In this document: positions 37,071-48,849 of the stretch, one piece after another
Numbering within the stretch: position 1 is the first letter of the stretch
Layout: each line of letters begins with the position of its first letter
NCBI GenBank assembly: GCA_050084985.1
Contig: JBITNC010000001.1
Span: 145,886,001-145,950,000, forward strand
Reading direction: 5' to 3'
Source: Nageia nagi
Taxonomy: Eukaryota > Pinophyta
Length of the DNA stretch: 64,000 bases
The notes under the pieces: generated by a model
Seen by the model: only the letters and a program-made list of their open reading frames with translations
Told to the model about the DNA's origin: nothing
The model's database searches: none
Program-made: the position numbers and the translations under genes

Positions 37071-38192
37071 AAGGTTGCAGCTTCCAAACTTGTAAAATCT
37101 TTGGGTTACATAATTATATGCACGACCACACCCATATTTGTTGTCAAACACTGCAAAAGAATCCCTAAACTGTGCAAAATCGTAATGCGGTTCCATTCGC
37201 GAGCCCCACAATTCCTTTGGAAATTCAACCACTTTTTCCATAGTAAATCCCTGAGCTTCATGACCTGGGGGAAAAGGGTTCAACCGGCATAGACCGATTC
37301 CCCTTTCAGTGGCGTTGTTGTCTATTCCAGGGTTATTGAAGGAACTCATTATAAATAGCTGGTTTTTGTAGGAACCAAGGCAGGACTTGTCTGCTTATAT
37401 TTTTTTTGAAGCCTTGTCAACCACATCCACTCAATAATCACAACCTCATGGTTTTCGGCATTCAACCGACGCCAACTATCTCCAAGATTCCAAATATGAA
37501 GGGGATTTTGCATGCCATTGTGTTGATCAAAACCTAGACCGTAAATCTCTCCATCTCCTTCTTTGACAGCTTGAAAAGGGGAGAAACTCATTTTCTATCC
37601 GAGAAAGAGTCTGGAATCCTGGGAACCATACAGATCCACCTCTGGTGTCATAAGTATAGGAAAACATCTGAAATGTATACGTCATGTTATGTGTATATGC
37701 ATCATACACAGGATCATTTTCCAGTATAACAACAAGCTCCAAATCTAGGTGACCCCTAACATTCATGGATACACACAATATGGAAAAGAACGAGAAATTG
37801 TTGCCATAGTCAATCTTGAATTAGGAGGTTTTTCTCTCAGGATGAAATATTAAGAAGCAAATTGAATAGATGAGGTTATAACACAGGTATCCTTGCCAAC
37901 ATGCCACAATCTCGTCCATGTGACGAACCCCGTTTAAGTCGTAGAAGTTGTGCAAATGTTCAGTGGGAAAGTAGGGAAGGGCCATGTATTTCGGGTGGCC
38001 TTTCTCTTCCTCCTCCTGGTTGGTTAGAAGAAGCTGAGGACGTCCTGATGTTGTCCCATCATAAAGTAGACCTCCTGGTAATTCTTCTCCTCTTTCTTCT
38101 TCCGGGAGATGGCGTTGGTTTTGGACCTGCAGAGGATTTGGATCATCGATTTCCATGACGGCCGAAGCAGAAGCTTCTCCTTCTTGCTGCAT
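36987..38192 (-). pseudogene. Pseudogene of unknown family in a higher-GC island
   Basis: Four minus-strand open stretches line up as one reading of about 400 codons. Segment 1 (38192-37824) starts MQQEGEASASAVMEIDDPN, includes YMALPYFPTEHLHNFYDLN, and ends at a TAA (37821-37823). The same frame continues at once (FKIDYGNNFSFFSI) into segment 2, with VRGHLDLELVVILENDPVYD and GGSVWFPGFQTLSR. A one-base shift near 37600 leads to segment 3 (MSFSPFQAVKEGDGEIYGLG, then HIWNLGDSWRRLNAENHEVV). A second shift at an A-run near 37395 leads to SYKNQLFIMSSFNNPGIDNN and GSRMEPHYDFAQFRDSFAVF, ending STGEE at 36987. One stop and two shifts disable it. No family recognised. Base composition differs sharply from the surroundings, so insertion was fairly recent, perhaps as a retrocopy since no intron is evident. 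A single-exon gene with sequencing errors is less likely. Confidence 0.7.
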
Positions 38193-38520
38193 TTGGATTT
38201 TAGCAGCCTTTATTTTTAATATAGTGGAGGCAAGTGATAAAAGAGGATAGGACTGTGAATGTTATAATGAAGATTTCTTCGGAATGGAATGAGCCTCTTG
38301 AGCAGCACCGTCTTCCCCTTAACGTCTATATTCGCGTCTTGGGAGAAGATCAAGAACACGACTAGTACTTGTAGAACGAGGCAGTCCACAGACCAACAAA
38401 ATTGACGGATTGCAGAATATGAAACGTTTCAAATTCATGTTGCAATGGTAAGATGATCGAGGATACAATGTTCAAATAATGAACACAATTCTATCCAGCT
38501 GATAAGCAGCTTAAACTGCA
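38193..38520 (-). other. Possible 5' region of the pseudogene
   Basis: Compositionally like the pseudogene (several CG dinucleotides, low AT). The frame of the ATG at 38192 is open a further 20-25 codons upstream to a TAA near 38260. Another piece (VKGKTVLLKRLIPFRRNLH, about 38325-38265) reads in a different frame. It may hold the original 5' untranslated region or N-terminal coding sequence. Confidence 0.4.
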
Positions 38521-39744
38521 ATATGTACCTTGAAATTCCTATTTTCAATTTATTGAATTCAAAAATTAATGTAAAAATTTATATAGCTTAGATGTTTGTC
38601 GATGCTTCAATGAGTGGTTTGGTTAATTTAGTTGCATGGCTTTAATTTTTTATTTTTTTTATTAATTATTAATTTAAGAATTAGTTAGTTTACTAGTAGG
38701 TTCTAACCATGCTTCTCATATCCATGCTCAAGCTAGACACTTTCACCAACAGGTTAGGCTCGTGGATTATATGTTAATATAATATTATTACTTTCAATTA
38801 TTCTGAATTCATTTGCATATGAATTTATAAGATGGTATTCTTATGGGATATTCCTTATTAAAATTATGGAATAAAGAATAGGAAGTAGTATCTTTTTTAA
38901 AAAAATTAGTATCATTTATTTTTACAAGATAAATATATAGTTGTATTTTTCTTGGAATTAATTCTTTCATAATGTATTGAATATGATATATAGAGTAGTT
39001 TAACAAAAATTATGACATCTAGAAGAAGATAAAAGGATACAAAAAGGTCATAGTTATCAATTTTCTTTCTAATTTTTTGATTTCTATATATTAAGGGTTA
39101 TTAACTTCTGCAATAAAATAAGTATTAATTAATGATTAGTTATTTTAATGAATATTTACAACATTGTCAAAGTAAATTTTAAAATAATTCTTATAATCGA
39201 AATTTCTTACTCTTTATCTATTACATTGTTTAAATTATTTTTAAAAACTTCTATAGATCTACAACATGTTCCTTTAACTCTTATCCATGAATGGCTATAC
39301 ATAAATCATTATTTACCTTATTGTTTATTGTTCATATTAGGAACTACCCATAATAAGCTTATAATAATTGACATAGTAATTTTTATTATAGTCACATAAC
39401 TTGTAGAATTACATATACTAGATAAATGTTAAAAGATCACTATAATATTTACATAGACTACAATATAAATTGAAAAAATTATTCATATAACATTCATATA
39501 CATAAGGAGAAAATGCATTTAAATGAAGCACTAATAAGAAATGGTTACTACATTAGAGATATTTGAAATACATGGTATAATATGGAAAGAGGAAAAACTA
39601 AGTTAAGAGACAATACCATAAAAATATTAATTGTTATATAATGATTCCTTATATCTAGGGTATAAGTGAACATTTAGCTAAATTACTAATGAAAGAAGCA
39701 ATTACAATAAGTTTTATTCCTTTCAATAAATTAGAGAACATGTT
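38521..39744. other. AT-rich DNA without recognisable content
   Basis: No coding family, terminal repeat or RNA gene seen. The open frame at 39148-39399 is simply AT-rich sequence with a hydrophobic translation. Confidence 0.45.
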
Positions 39745-40826
39745 CAAGTTTACGCCCAAAAGGTGGAAGTGTTTATCATGATTTTCAAGTTTCAGGATAA
39801 TTGATCTCAAAAATTGAAGTACTTAGATATAGCATCATGAAAAAGGTCACTAGGGTGTAAATATAATGCTTAGAGTCTAGTTTTCAAAAATGTCATTTAT
39901 TTCAATACAAAGATGATAAAAATTAAATTTTGATAAGGATGAGTAAAAACTACTATTTAAAATATATTATTTTAAGATAATAACATGCAAATATCCAATA
40001 AAAATAATTTGGTCTAAATAAAAGTTTATTTTTTTAAAATCCTTTTGGGCATAGATACCTAAGACAATGAATATTTTTTTTGATATTTTTTGATAACTTT
40101 TTATGAATATTTAATTTTTATTTATTTTGTATTGGTCATATTTGTTGTTTCAAAAAGTGCATATGTTCAATATGCATAATTTGACCTAAACTTACCCTTT
40201 CATTATTGTGTTTATATTGTAGAGAATTATCTATAGTTTTTTCCCATACAATTATTTTTTCATAATTCTTGAAAAAAGTTATTAAGAAAATAATATACCC
40301 TTATATTTCAACTATATGGATTAGTTTCACTAAAAAATATAAAATCTAATCTATTTGTAAAAAAAACATTGCATATTTGAAATTTACATTCTTTCATCTA
40401 AATTGAGTTTTAATTTTATGAAAGAAATATGTCGAAAACTCCCTCAAATATATGTTTGAAGTTGAGATCTTCCATTGAAATTACCATGAACACTTACTTA
40501 CAGGTCCAAGGTTAAGGTTTGGCTCATCAAGCCTTTTCCAATCCTAAAACTAAGCCTAAAATAGAGAGAAACAAATTTAAATATATTAGGATCCTGATAT
40601 ATTTTTAAAAATCAAGATATAATGGTATCTTGATAATTGTGAAGATCCCAATTTGATTAGTATGAAGATCTTGATTTAAAATCGTGATCTTGATCCTTGT
40701 TAGGATCACAAGCCTAAATAGGGATCCTGATATGAATTATGTTAAAATTTGGATCTTAATATTTTTTCTATAGTTTAAGTCATAATATTTCTACAAAATT
40801 GGACTTACCTTTGTGCACATACCCAA
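39745..40826 (+). mobile_element. ~1-kb inverted-repeat element, copy 3 (degraded ends)
   Basis: Body collinear with copy 2: 'gatctcaaaaattgaagtac', 'catgaaaaaggtcactaggg', and the run of 'gatcttgat' / 'ggatcctgata' short repeats at 40580-40740. The left terminal sequence is lost or replaced, and the right end keeps only a weak match (ttggacttac...taccc). It lies directly against the first GIY-YIG relic that follows. Confidence 0.62.
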
Positions 40827-40851
40827 CGACCACTTAGAACCCTTCCAACAT

Positions 40852-41100
40852 AAAGGTGTATATAAGATTATATATGATTTTGGATACATTGTTCAAACAT
40901 GAAGATTAATACATGAAAGAGTCAAATAATATTATGAATATTTATGATATAACATAATAATAAAATCTATTATTGTTGAACATGTGGATAAGATGAAACA
41001 CCATATACTCATGAATAAGGTTAAGATATTGGTTAGATGTGATGAATTCTATGAAAGAAGAATTAGAGAAGCTATTGAAACTAATCTCAAACATAATTCA
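40852..41100 (+). pseudogene. Penelope-like element GIY-YIG endonuclease relic, copy 1
   Basis: One uninterrupted plus-strand frame with four in-frame stops. KGVYKIIYDFGYIVQT gives the G-V-Y and Y-I-(G) halves of the GIY-YIG nuclease; RLIHERVK follows, then IIVEHVDKMKHHILMNKVKI and LVRCDEFYERRIREAIETN. This order (KKGVYKI, YIGQT, R, EH...HH, IL....Y..R...EA) is that of the C-terminal endonuclease of Penelope-like retroelements, which nicks target DNA for reverse transcription. No RT domain precedes it; the sequence to the left is the inverted-repeat element. It resembles the Penelope-like elements known from conifers, but I cannot place the lineage without a search. Confidence 0.75.
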
Positions 41101-41225
41101 TGAACGTAGAATGAAAATTAATATTACATAAATATATCTATAATATTTGTATTTTAACATGACTTTTCATATTTTATACACCATTGAAAAGAAATAAAAT
41201 AAATTATATATGTTATTTTAAATTT

Positions 41226-41570
41226 TTTTATATTGGTGAAATAAGAAGGTTCATATATGCAATTGTAAAAAATTATTATATAGATTTATAATATAATGTA
41301 ATAATCAAATATACCCATGTTTAATATGTAGATAAGAGTAAACACTATATACTCATAGATAAGGTTGATGTATTGGCTACATATGATAAATCTTGAAAAT
41401 AAAGAACTATAAAAGCTATTGATATAAAAATCAATCCTAATAATATGAATAGAGAGCAAGGTCCTTATATAAGTAGGGCTTGGCTAGCAATTATAGATCT
41501 AATTTATGAACATAGAAATAAAACTAGTATTACATTAAAATCACCATATAGTTTGGATTTTAACTCAATT
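41226..41570 (+). pseudogene. Penelope-like element GIY-YIG endonuclease relic, copy 2
   Basis: A second, more complete copy of the same C-terminus in a single plus-strand frame with a few stops: FYIGEIRRFIYAIVKNYYIDL, YVDKSKHYILIDKVDVLATYDKS, then IKAIDIKINPNNMNREQGPY and ISRAWLAIIDLIYEH. The N-R-x-x-G...W ending is typical of the last conserved block of these proteins. It starts about 370 bases after the equivalent point of copy 1, so two truncated units stand head to tail, as is common for Penelope-like insertions. It lacks the RT. Confidence 0.75.
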
Positions 41571-43149
41571 TTTAATGCTTTATACATTGCTAAAAAAATA
41601 ATTTTATATAAAATATATCTATATAACTTTATTTCATATTTTATAATGATAGATGGATGAAATTTATTTTATGAATATGGATAATATTCATCTTTAATGG
41701 TAGGAAACTAGACTTGAGATGTACAAAATATAAATTTATATGCAAGTCATCCTCAAACTACTAAAGAAAATATATTACATTTATCAAAATGACCTATCAT
41801 ATAGTTTTTATACTTCTACTTCCTTGGAATAATAGGTTATAAATTCATTTGTATGTTTATTTCTATATTTTTTAGTTGATTAATTAAGTTTTTTTATTTA
41901 GGATTTGATCACTCACTATAAATTATACTCATATTAATAAATCTTTCTTAATCATCTACCTAATTTGCAATGATTAGATATCATGTTATAGTATTCTTAT
42001 ATTAAGATTAAATATTGACGTTGAATATAATCTAATAGAGAATCAATAAACACATATCAATACTAAGATCAATGAAAATAAATAACAACTAAAAATACAA
42101 TCTCTCTTACTTTTTGCCTCTTAATTTATATGCATATAATTAACATATCATTATAATTATCATAGTCAAATGTTATTAAGTTAATTTTTTGATATTTTAT
42201 TTTTTATGCATCTAACTTTCATATAATGTTTCATGTTTGGAGTGTTATTTATGATCTATATACTCATCATTTAGGTGAACTCAACTTAATTAATATGTTT
42301 TATATTATAGAAGCATTACCACATAAAACGTTCATATCAAAATGCTAAAAGATATAAAAGAGGAGAAATAATTCTAGTTTCATTCATATATACCTTTAAT
42401 GAAATGAAAAAAAAAGAAGATAAAGAATTAAGTCCTAAATTTACAAAAACCTAAGTAAGAATACTACATATGCTAAAAAGAACAAAAATGAGATGTAGAT
42501 CTTTAGCATAAGATATCAAAAGCAACACCATCAATAGAGAGTTTGCATACTAAAAATATTTCACTATGGATAAACCTTTAAGGAGGATGAAATAAGAATC
42601 CTCCAAAGGAAGATATAGAGACTAGATATCCTTAACTAGAGCGATGATTATTTAACTCTCTTATTCATAAATATAAACCAAGAATATTTATAAACATAAC
42701 AAACTAAAATATGAATGGAAATATTTTCAAGATTCATTAGTAAAATTTGGGCTAAAAAAATGGAGTAAGTATGGAAGCCCAAGGAACATTAGGAGGAATA
42801 CTAACATCTTAAGGAATAGATAATTCAAAAATTATGAGGAATTGAAAAAAAAAATTAAAAAAGGAAGTAATCATTCATTTTGGTGAATAAGATTATGATT
42901 TTTTTAGATAATAACTATGTATATGACTAATCACTTAAATAAAAGCAAGGATCTATGGTAATTTCTAACTCAATTAAATCAACAAATACAAAAAAAAATT
43001 TGGATAACAAGTGTTAATTTTAATATTTTTGAATCTATAGAGATAATAAGGAAAAAAATATTACATTTAAAGAGATAATTATTGATATGTAAGATATCAT
43101 TGTAGACTATAGTATAATGGATTCTAAAATAGAAGAAGAATCCTTGATA
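41571..43149. other. Unassigned AT-rich DNA
   Basis: Nothing recognisable between the GIY-YIG relics and the outer retrotransposon. A Penelope-like 3' tail could lie in the first few hundred bases, but no diagnostic structure was found. Confidence 0.45.
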
Positions 43150-43866
43150 TGGTCAAGTTGAAAAATAAGTTATTAGTATATATTATAATGAAATATTACA
43201 TATGTCAAGATAAAATTTATATTATAATGCAATGCCATGTGTTATATTAAAGGCTATATCATTTATTATGATTTGTATTTTAAACTATCTTCGATATAAC
43301 AAAGTTTATATGATTCCTAGAGGTAATACTTTACTCCTTTCTATATCCTTGTAGGTTATATATGCAACTAGAATAGGTGGACCTAAATAGATTGAAATTA
43401 TTTGATATGATAAGAACTCTAATAGGTGGTTTTCAGTCATAATCTTCATCAATATACAGTGTATTTAGATGCCACATATCATGAGAAATTGTTATACTAT
43501 TAGCTCTAAACTTTCTATCTTTTATGCACAACATAATTCGATATATCTTACATAATTAATGATGTATTTTTATTAGGCTTATGGTACCATGAATTTTCTA
43601 GATCAAGGGTTCTATATTTTTATTATTGAGCTATTGATTTGTATACATGAAGATCTATCATGAATTTGATAGTAATCTAATCCTAATCCTCCAAAGATCC
43701 ATAGCTACTTATTGTTGAGGATTGTATGTACACTTCATATTATGTTCATGTATTTTATGTATACTTTTTATAATCTAATATAGTGTATAATATTAACTTT
43801 CATTCTTATATTTTATATCATTTATTTATTATGTATATTCATATATTGTACAATTTAAGGTCTACA
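43150..43866 (+). repeat. 5' LTR of the outer element
   Basis: Collinear with 56232-56855: shared blocks include 'tgtgttatattaaaggctat', 'ataggtggttttcagtcata/gatcggtggttttcaactac', and 'tatacatgaagatctatcat'. It carries about 130 bases near 43700-43830 that the 3' LTR lacks. No convincing tRNA primer-binding site was identified just after it. Confidence 0.82.
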
Positions 43867-44034
43867 TTTTAATGAAACAGACATTCTTACACATCTAGAT
43901 CGTGATCTAGGGTATGTCTTCTAAAGAGTCATGAATCTATTTTCATTATTATTAATTCCCTTACCTAAGGTTCTTAGAGTAATTACTAGAGAAAATGATA
44001 AAAATAAGGTTTTTTCTATCTATGTTTCAAAGAT

Positions 44035-46140
44035 GGAGCAAAATGAAGAATAACATACGGTTTTTAAAAGTAAGGTTTATTCTAAGGATATCATAAGAGG
44101 TGTTAGGGTTAACCTTGATTTACCTCTACAAGAGCCTAATCCCAATGACTAAATAAATATTGATAAATATAATGATACTAAATCTACAAGGTCTAGTGAA
44201 AAGATAGATATTATTGGAGAAACTCCTAATAAGCATAGAATGGCTATTGATGATTATGATTTTGAAAATGTAAGTTTGTGAAGCTATGATGAAACTTATG
44301 ATAGTGGTCCTAAAATTGATGAGTTAGATATAATTCCTAATCACCTTATATCACTAAAGGAATTTCTATCTAATAAAAAAAAGTTGGCATATTATCTTAC
44401 TAATAATGTAAAAAATATTATTGATATTCTAACTAATTATGAGGTATTAGAAGGAGATTCTTCAACTTTGAAATCCCTAAATAGCTTGTTCTCTTATGAA
44501 AATATAGGTTTTACAAAATTAAGGTTTATAATATCAAAAAAGATGTTGTCAACAACATGCAAGACTATTAACATGCTGCCACCAACTTGGAATTAGAGGA
44601 TATGACTTTGTAGAAAAAGATGATAATTGAAAAGGTCAATGAGGAAAGAGAGGTTGTGTTTGAATACTTGGTAACTCAATTTGATGATCATCATCCATAT
44701 ATGCTTTCTAAATATTCTAATAAGGTTAAAGGTAATGGTATATTGGTTAGTGATGAAGCTGTAGTAGATATTGCTAAACAATTTTCTACTATAATTAATA
44801 ATTCTTATGAGCATAATCCTAGTTGGTCAAAAGAAAAATAAGAAATAAAACTTGATGCCCTCCTCTATGATCAATAATATCATTGTTTTCAAAATGATAA
44901 TGAGGAACGATAACTAGAATTTATGCTAATATTGGTTAAAAAACTTGAACATGAAAAACTACATAGGATTGGACCATTTCTACAACTAAAAGAAGCTAAA
45001 GTGATAAAGGAAATAACAAATAAAAATCCAACTCAAATTAGTACTACACCACCAAAAACCCCTCCAACATACTTGAAAGATAATATACTTATGATTCAAA
45101 CCCAACAACCAAAGATAACACTTATAGTATCAAAAAATGGAAAATCAGTAGATGAAAGAATTGTAAAATTAGAAGAATTGCATAATAATGATGAAAATGA
45201 TTTCTCAATTTTTTTAAAAACATAAACTGACTAATATAAATGTTTATAAATTGGTTGTTTGTAAAAAGAGTATGAAATTTACAAAATTTGATGATTTGCA
45301 AGATCCAATAGTGCATGTTACAATATTTCAAGAGGAGGCTATGGAATATTTTTATGATAAAGATATGCTTGCAAAATTATTTTCAAGTAGTTTAAAAGAT
45401 GATACATTGAAATGGTATTTTAATTTTCTAAAAAGAGAAATATTAAATATGAATATTCTATACATTAATTTTTGAGAAACTTTAAATATAACATTGCAAA
45501 AATAATTCAATTTAGAGATTTGTGTAGAATTAAGCAATTACCTAATCCGTCTTTATTTGAGTTTGTGAAATATAGAAATAAATTACAAATAAGATTACTA
45601 TGCCTAAGTAATATTTAAAGGACACTTTCACAAATACTTTATTACATATGTATAAATCATTGGTTATCTCTAACTATGATTTGATATTAGTTGAAATGAT
45701 ATATATTTTATTTAAAAAGGAAGATTGTATAAACAATATTTATAATATATACTCTAAAAAATCTCAAATGTATGAAAAGCAAGCTAAACTTTAGGTATAT
45801 GAAAAGAAAGTGTAAGTTGCTACAATGAATTTTTCTAGAAAATATAATAGACCATATAGAAAGTTTACATGGTTAACTGATATTGTTGATAGTATTCTTT
45901 ATGTATTGTTAAAGGAAGAACTTATTGAGCTTTCATAAATTATTCAACACAACTTTCCTAATGGTATTACTAAGAATTATAGGTATCAAAAATTTTATAA
46001 TTATCATAGGACACCAAGGTATCTAATAAGAAATTGTAAGGTCTTAAGAAATATCATTCAAGATTTTATTAACAAGAAAGAAATTGAAACGTACAATCAT
46101 ACTAAAGTAAGTGATGAAAAATTGTCCATCTTGATAATGA
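44035..46140 (+). pseudogene. Ty3/gypsy gag relic of the outer element
   Basis: Broken plus-strand frames. The diagnostic part is at 45251-45475 and beyond: KFTKFDDLQDPIVHVTIFQE, EAMEYFYDKDMLAKLFSSSL, KDDTLKWYFNFL, then FKYNIAKII.FRDLCRIKQL. These match the gag capsid order 'F.G..DP..H...F.......D...A..F..SL.G.A..WY..L' and 'F..NI......D L....Q'. Near 45985-46075 the text reads KFYNYHRTPRYLIRNCKVLR and NIIQDFINKKEI, a position that in Tat-type gypsy gag reads 'FH...GH.TE.C..L...I..LI'. Upstream, 44384-45225 keeps three open stretches, two in one frame. Stops and shifts disable it. Confidence 0.75.
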
Positions 46141-46857
46141 ACAATTGAAGATATTTATAAACCCTTTACCAAGACCAACTCAGCAACTAAAAGGTTTCAT
46201 CAATTCGATAAGTACTTGAAATTATGTGAATTAATTTATTAATTGATATGGATGTAGAGAACATCAGAAACACTACTAAGGGCATGTAAGATTGCATGCA
46301 CACTACCAATGGCATGCAATATACCACTAGTAAGGCATCTATTTTTGTATCTATATCCACCAGATATGTATTGGTTCCTAAACCTTCCTAGGTATGCAAA
46401 GTTATATCTTAAAGTTGAAAATTTTCAACTTGTATTGTATGATAGGTATGGTATTATATGGGGGAAAATGTGTATATTTTATGGTCATATGGGCTACTTC
46501 ATTATTTTATTAGATTTTTAGGTATGTTTTGTGAAAATTCTTCATATTTTTTTTCTTTTTAAATATAAAAAATTGATGTCACTAATAGTGTATGAATATT
46601 TTTAGGCCACTAATGACATAGAATTCCCAAACCAAAATAAGAAAGAATAGTATAGTATTTATCTTGAAAGCCTTTTGAATTGTTGTAGGGGGTGAATATC
46701 AAGCTTTAAGTTTACTAAAAAGGAAAAAATTATTTGTATTCATTATTACAATATTTGTATTTTTATTCATTTGAAGCTTAACTTTGATGTTACATATTGC
46801 TATGGATAGGTTTCATCAATAAGGTGAATTATCATCATTATTTTCATTATTATTTTA
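46141..46857. other. Junction between gag and the antisense PMD relic
   Basis: No protease or RT motif is found where pol would begin; only AT-rich sequence with short broken frames. Confidence 0.5.
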
Positions 46858-48844
46858 TTAAATTTGATTCACATCACATATATGGTATATTGTTAACACT
46901 TTTAATACTTGGCCTTCACTATTCACTTTGTAAATTATAAAAGTACAAATGCTTAGAACATTCATCCATAAGACAAAATATAAACTTAAAACATGCATGA
47001 AAAATTGTAAATAAGAAATGGAGGCAAAAAGATATACACAAAAGAGGTGGATCCATATCTCATGGTACAATTTGGTGGCAAGCACTACTGCCACTACCTC
47101 ATTGGTCCTAGGTCTTCTCTTACTACTACTACTCTCTCTAGAAAATGATACCCCACTTGATATATCACTCGTCCTAATTCGATGAGTGTTAATTACTACC
47201 TTGGCCCTCTCATATTTAGTCTTGAGCAGTATGATATCATTATCTATCTTTTCTATCTTATCCTTCAAGCTTTGGATGAATGCCCATTGCTCATTGGGTG
47301 AAGGCATGTCCACTCTCTCCTATAAAATCTTCATGGATTGGTCCATGGAGGCTACCTATAAGTCTTTAGCTAATACTAAATCTTATAAAGTGGCTACCTA
47401 TGCCTTAAGAGGATTAAGCCTCTCAACCTTAGCATGTAGTGTTGTAGTCCATATTTCACTCTCTCTTGTAAACTATCACCATCATGTCAATTTTCTTAAC
47501 CTTGTAAACCAACATAATAAAAAGTAATAAATGTCTAAGTATTTTACCTATTGCCACTAGTAGCATAGCCTTAGCTAGGGCCCCTAATCCTAACACTACT
47601 TCTAGTTCCCCCTACATGGGAATTTCATGGATTGGGTTGTTAAAATACTATGGATCATTTTTTGAATATCCCTTTGAAGATTTATTCATAGGCTCCTCCT
47701 CATCATCATCATACATACCTAATGGGATTGGATGCATGGTATTTTACCATACCATAAAATCCCTCATTGTGTTAGGTACCATCAAGATATTTTACACTAC
47801 ATAGAATGTCTTATGATCCTCTCACATAATTACCCAACTAGGTATTTTCTCCACTCCATAAAGAACATCTATCTATGTCATGTACTATTGGTAGTAGATA
47901 GGGGTAGGTGGAATCTCTTGTTGGATCTCAAACTAGCATAGCACCCACTAGGGTAAGTAAGGTTTTATCACCTTCCTCTATGCCTAAAGGAAACAAGGTT
48001 GCCTCATCTAGAAAATCTAATGGGCATCATCATCCCATACAAAATTACATAGGATATCCAAACCACATCCTCAGGTGAGAGTGTGTCTATCTCCCTTTGC
48101 CTCACCTCTAGTGTATGCAAATACATATTATTGCATTCTCTAGAAACCCAACGAGTGAAGGTAATATCTGAGGGATCATCCCTCTCCCTTTGTAAATGAA
48201 CATGCTCAATGATAATAATCTTTTCATAGGTCCATGTCCAAAGGAGGCTTGCATGAACTATTATGTTGTTAAACTTGTCAACACTCTAGAATTGTCTAGA
48301 TCCCTATATAGTTGAGCTAATACCAAGGATTACCAAGCAAGTAATGTATCCCACACATAAATCTCTTGCACATCATAAACCAAGCCAAGTGAAAATGAGG
48401 AACTATTATTATCTAGGCATAACTAAGTAGCAATAATGGAGGTAGTAAAAAGCCTAAAGTGTCATTCAATGGAGACAAATTTGTATGCCTAGATAAGATG
48501 TGTAGCCTAGTTCTCCTAATAATGATCTTGTTCTCCTATTAGCCATAATTAAAGCTACTACCTCTCATTATTATCAACAACTTTTACTTGATGAACAAGC
48601 CAACCTCAAATAGAAATTTTACAAATCCTATAAATATCCACCAGTCTCACACTCATTTCACCTTGGACTAGGTCAAACGAATATGTATCTTGGTCCCATC
48701 TCTTGGTTAGGGTTTTAAAAAGTGGAAGGTCTTGTTGAATATACATGGAGATAGTTAACTCACTTAAAATGGACCACATGAGGATGTCATCCTAATGGTT
48801 TATTCTCTACCATCCTTATGAATTATCTAGAGCTGTTGTGGACA
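46858..48844 (-). pseudogene. Plant mobile domain (PMD, aminotransferase-like) gene relic, antisense in the retrotransposon
   Basis: Minus-strand reading from 48780: ILSELTISMYIQQDLPLFKT, LTKRWDQDTYSFDLVQGEMS, VRLVDIYRICKISI. This is the PMD core, whose usual form is 'L..ALVERW..ETHTFHLP.GEMT.TL.DV..L.GLP'. After stops it reads LCLDNNSSSFSLGLVYDVQE then YVWDTLLAW, stop, SLVLAQLYRDLD (about 48420-48285), matching 'Y.WG.A.LA.LYR.L'. The C-terminal end is an open frame from 47313 (MDMPSPNEQWAFIQSLKDKI, then EKIDNDIILLKTKYERAKVV), coiled-coil-like. PMD proteins are host nuclear proteins repeatedly captured by plant transposons. Many stops; dead. The nested retrotransposon begins 5 bases upstream of the readable N-terminal side. 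Confidence 0.72.
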
Positions 48845-48849
48845 TGGGT
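48845..48849 (+). other. Target-site duplication, left (TGGGT)
   Basis: The five bases before the nested 5' LTR; an identical TGGGT follows the nested 3' LTR at 53247-53251. Confidence 0.93.

Noticed and set aside
39148-39399. Hydrophobic 83-codon frame resembling a membrane protein
   Set aside because: Ile/Leu/Phe-rich translation is expected from AT-rich DNA; no other support.
46309-46521. Plus-strand 70-codon frame after gag as a protease
   Set aside because: No D-S/T-G motif and no flanking protease text; not supported.
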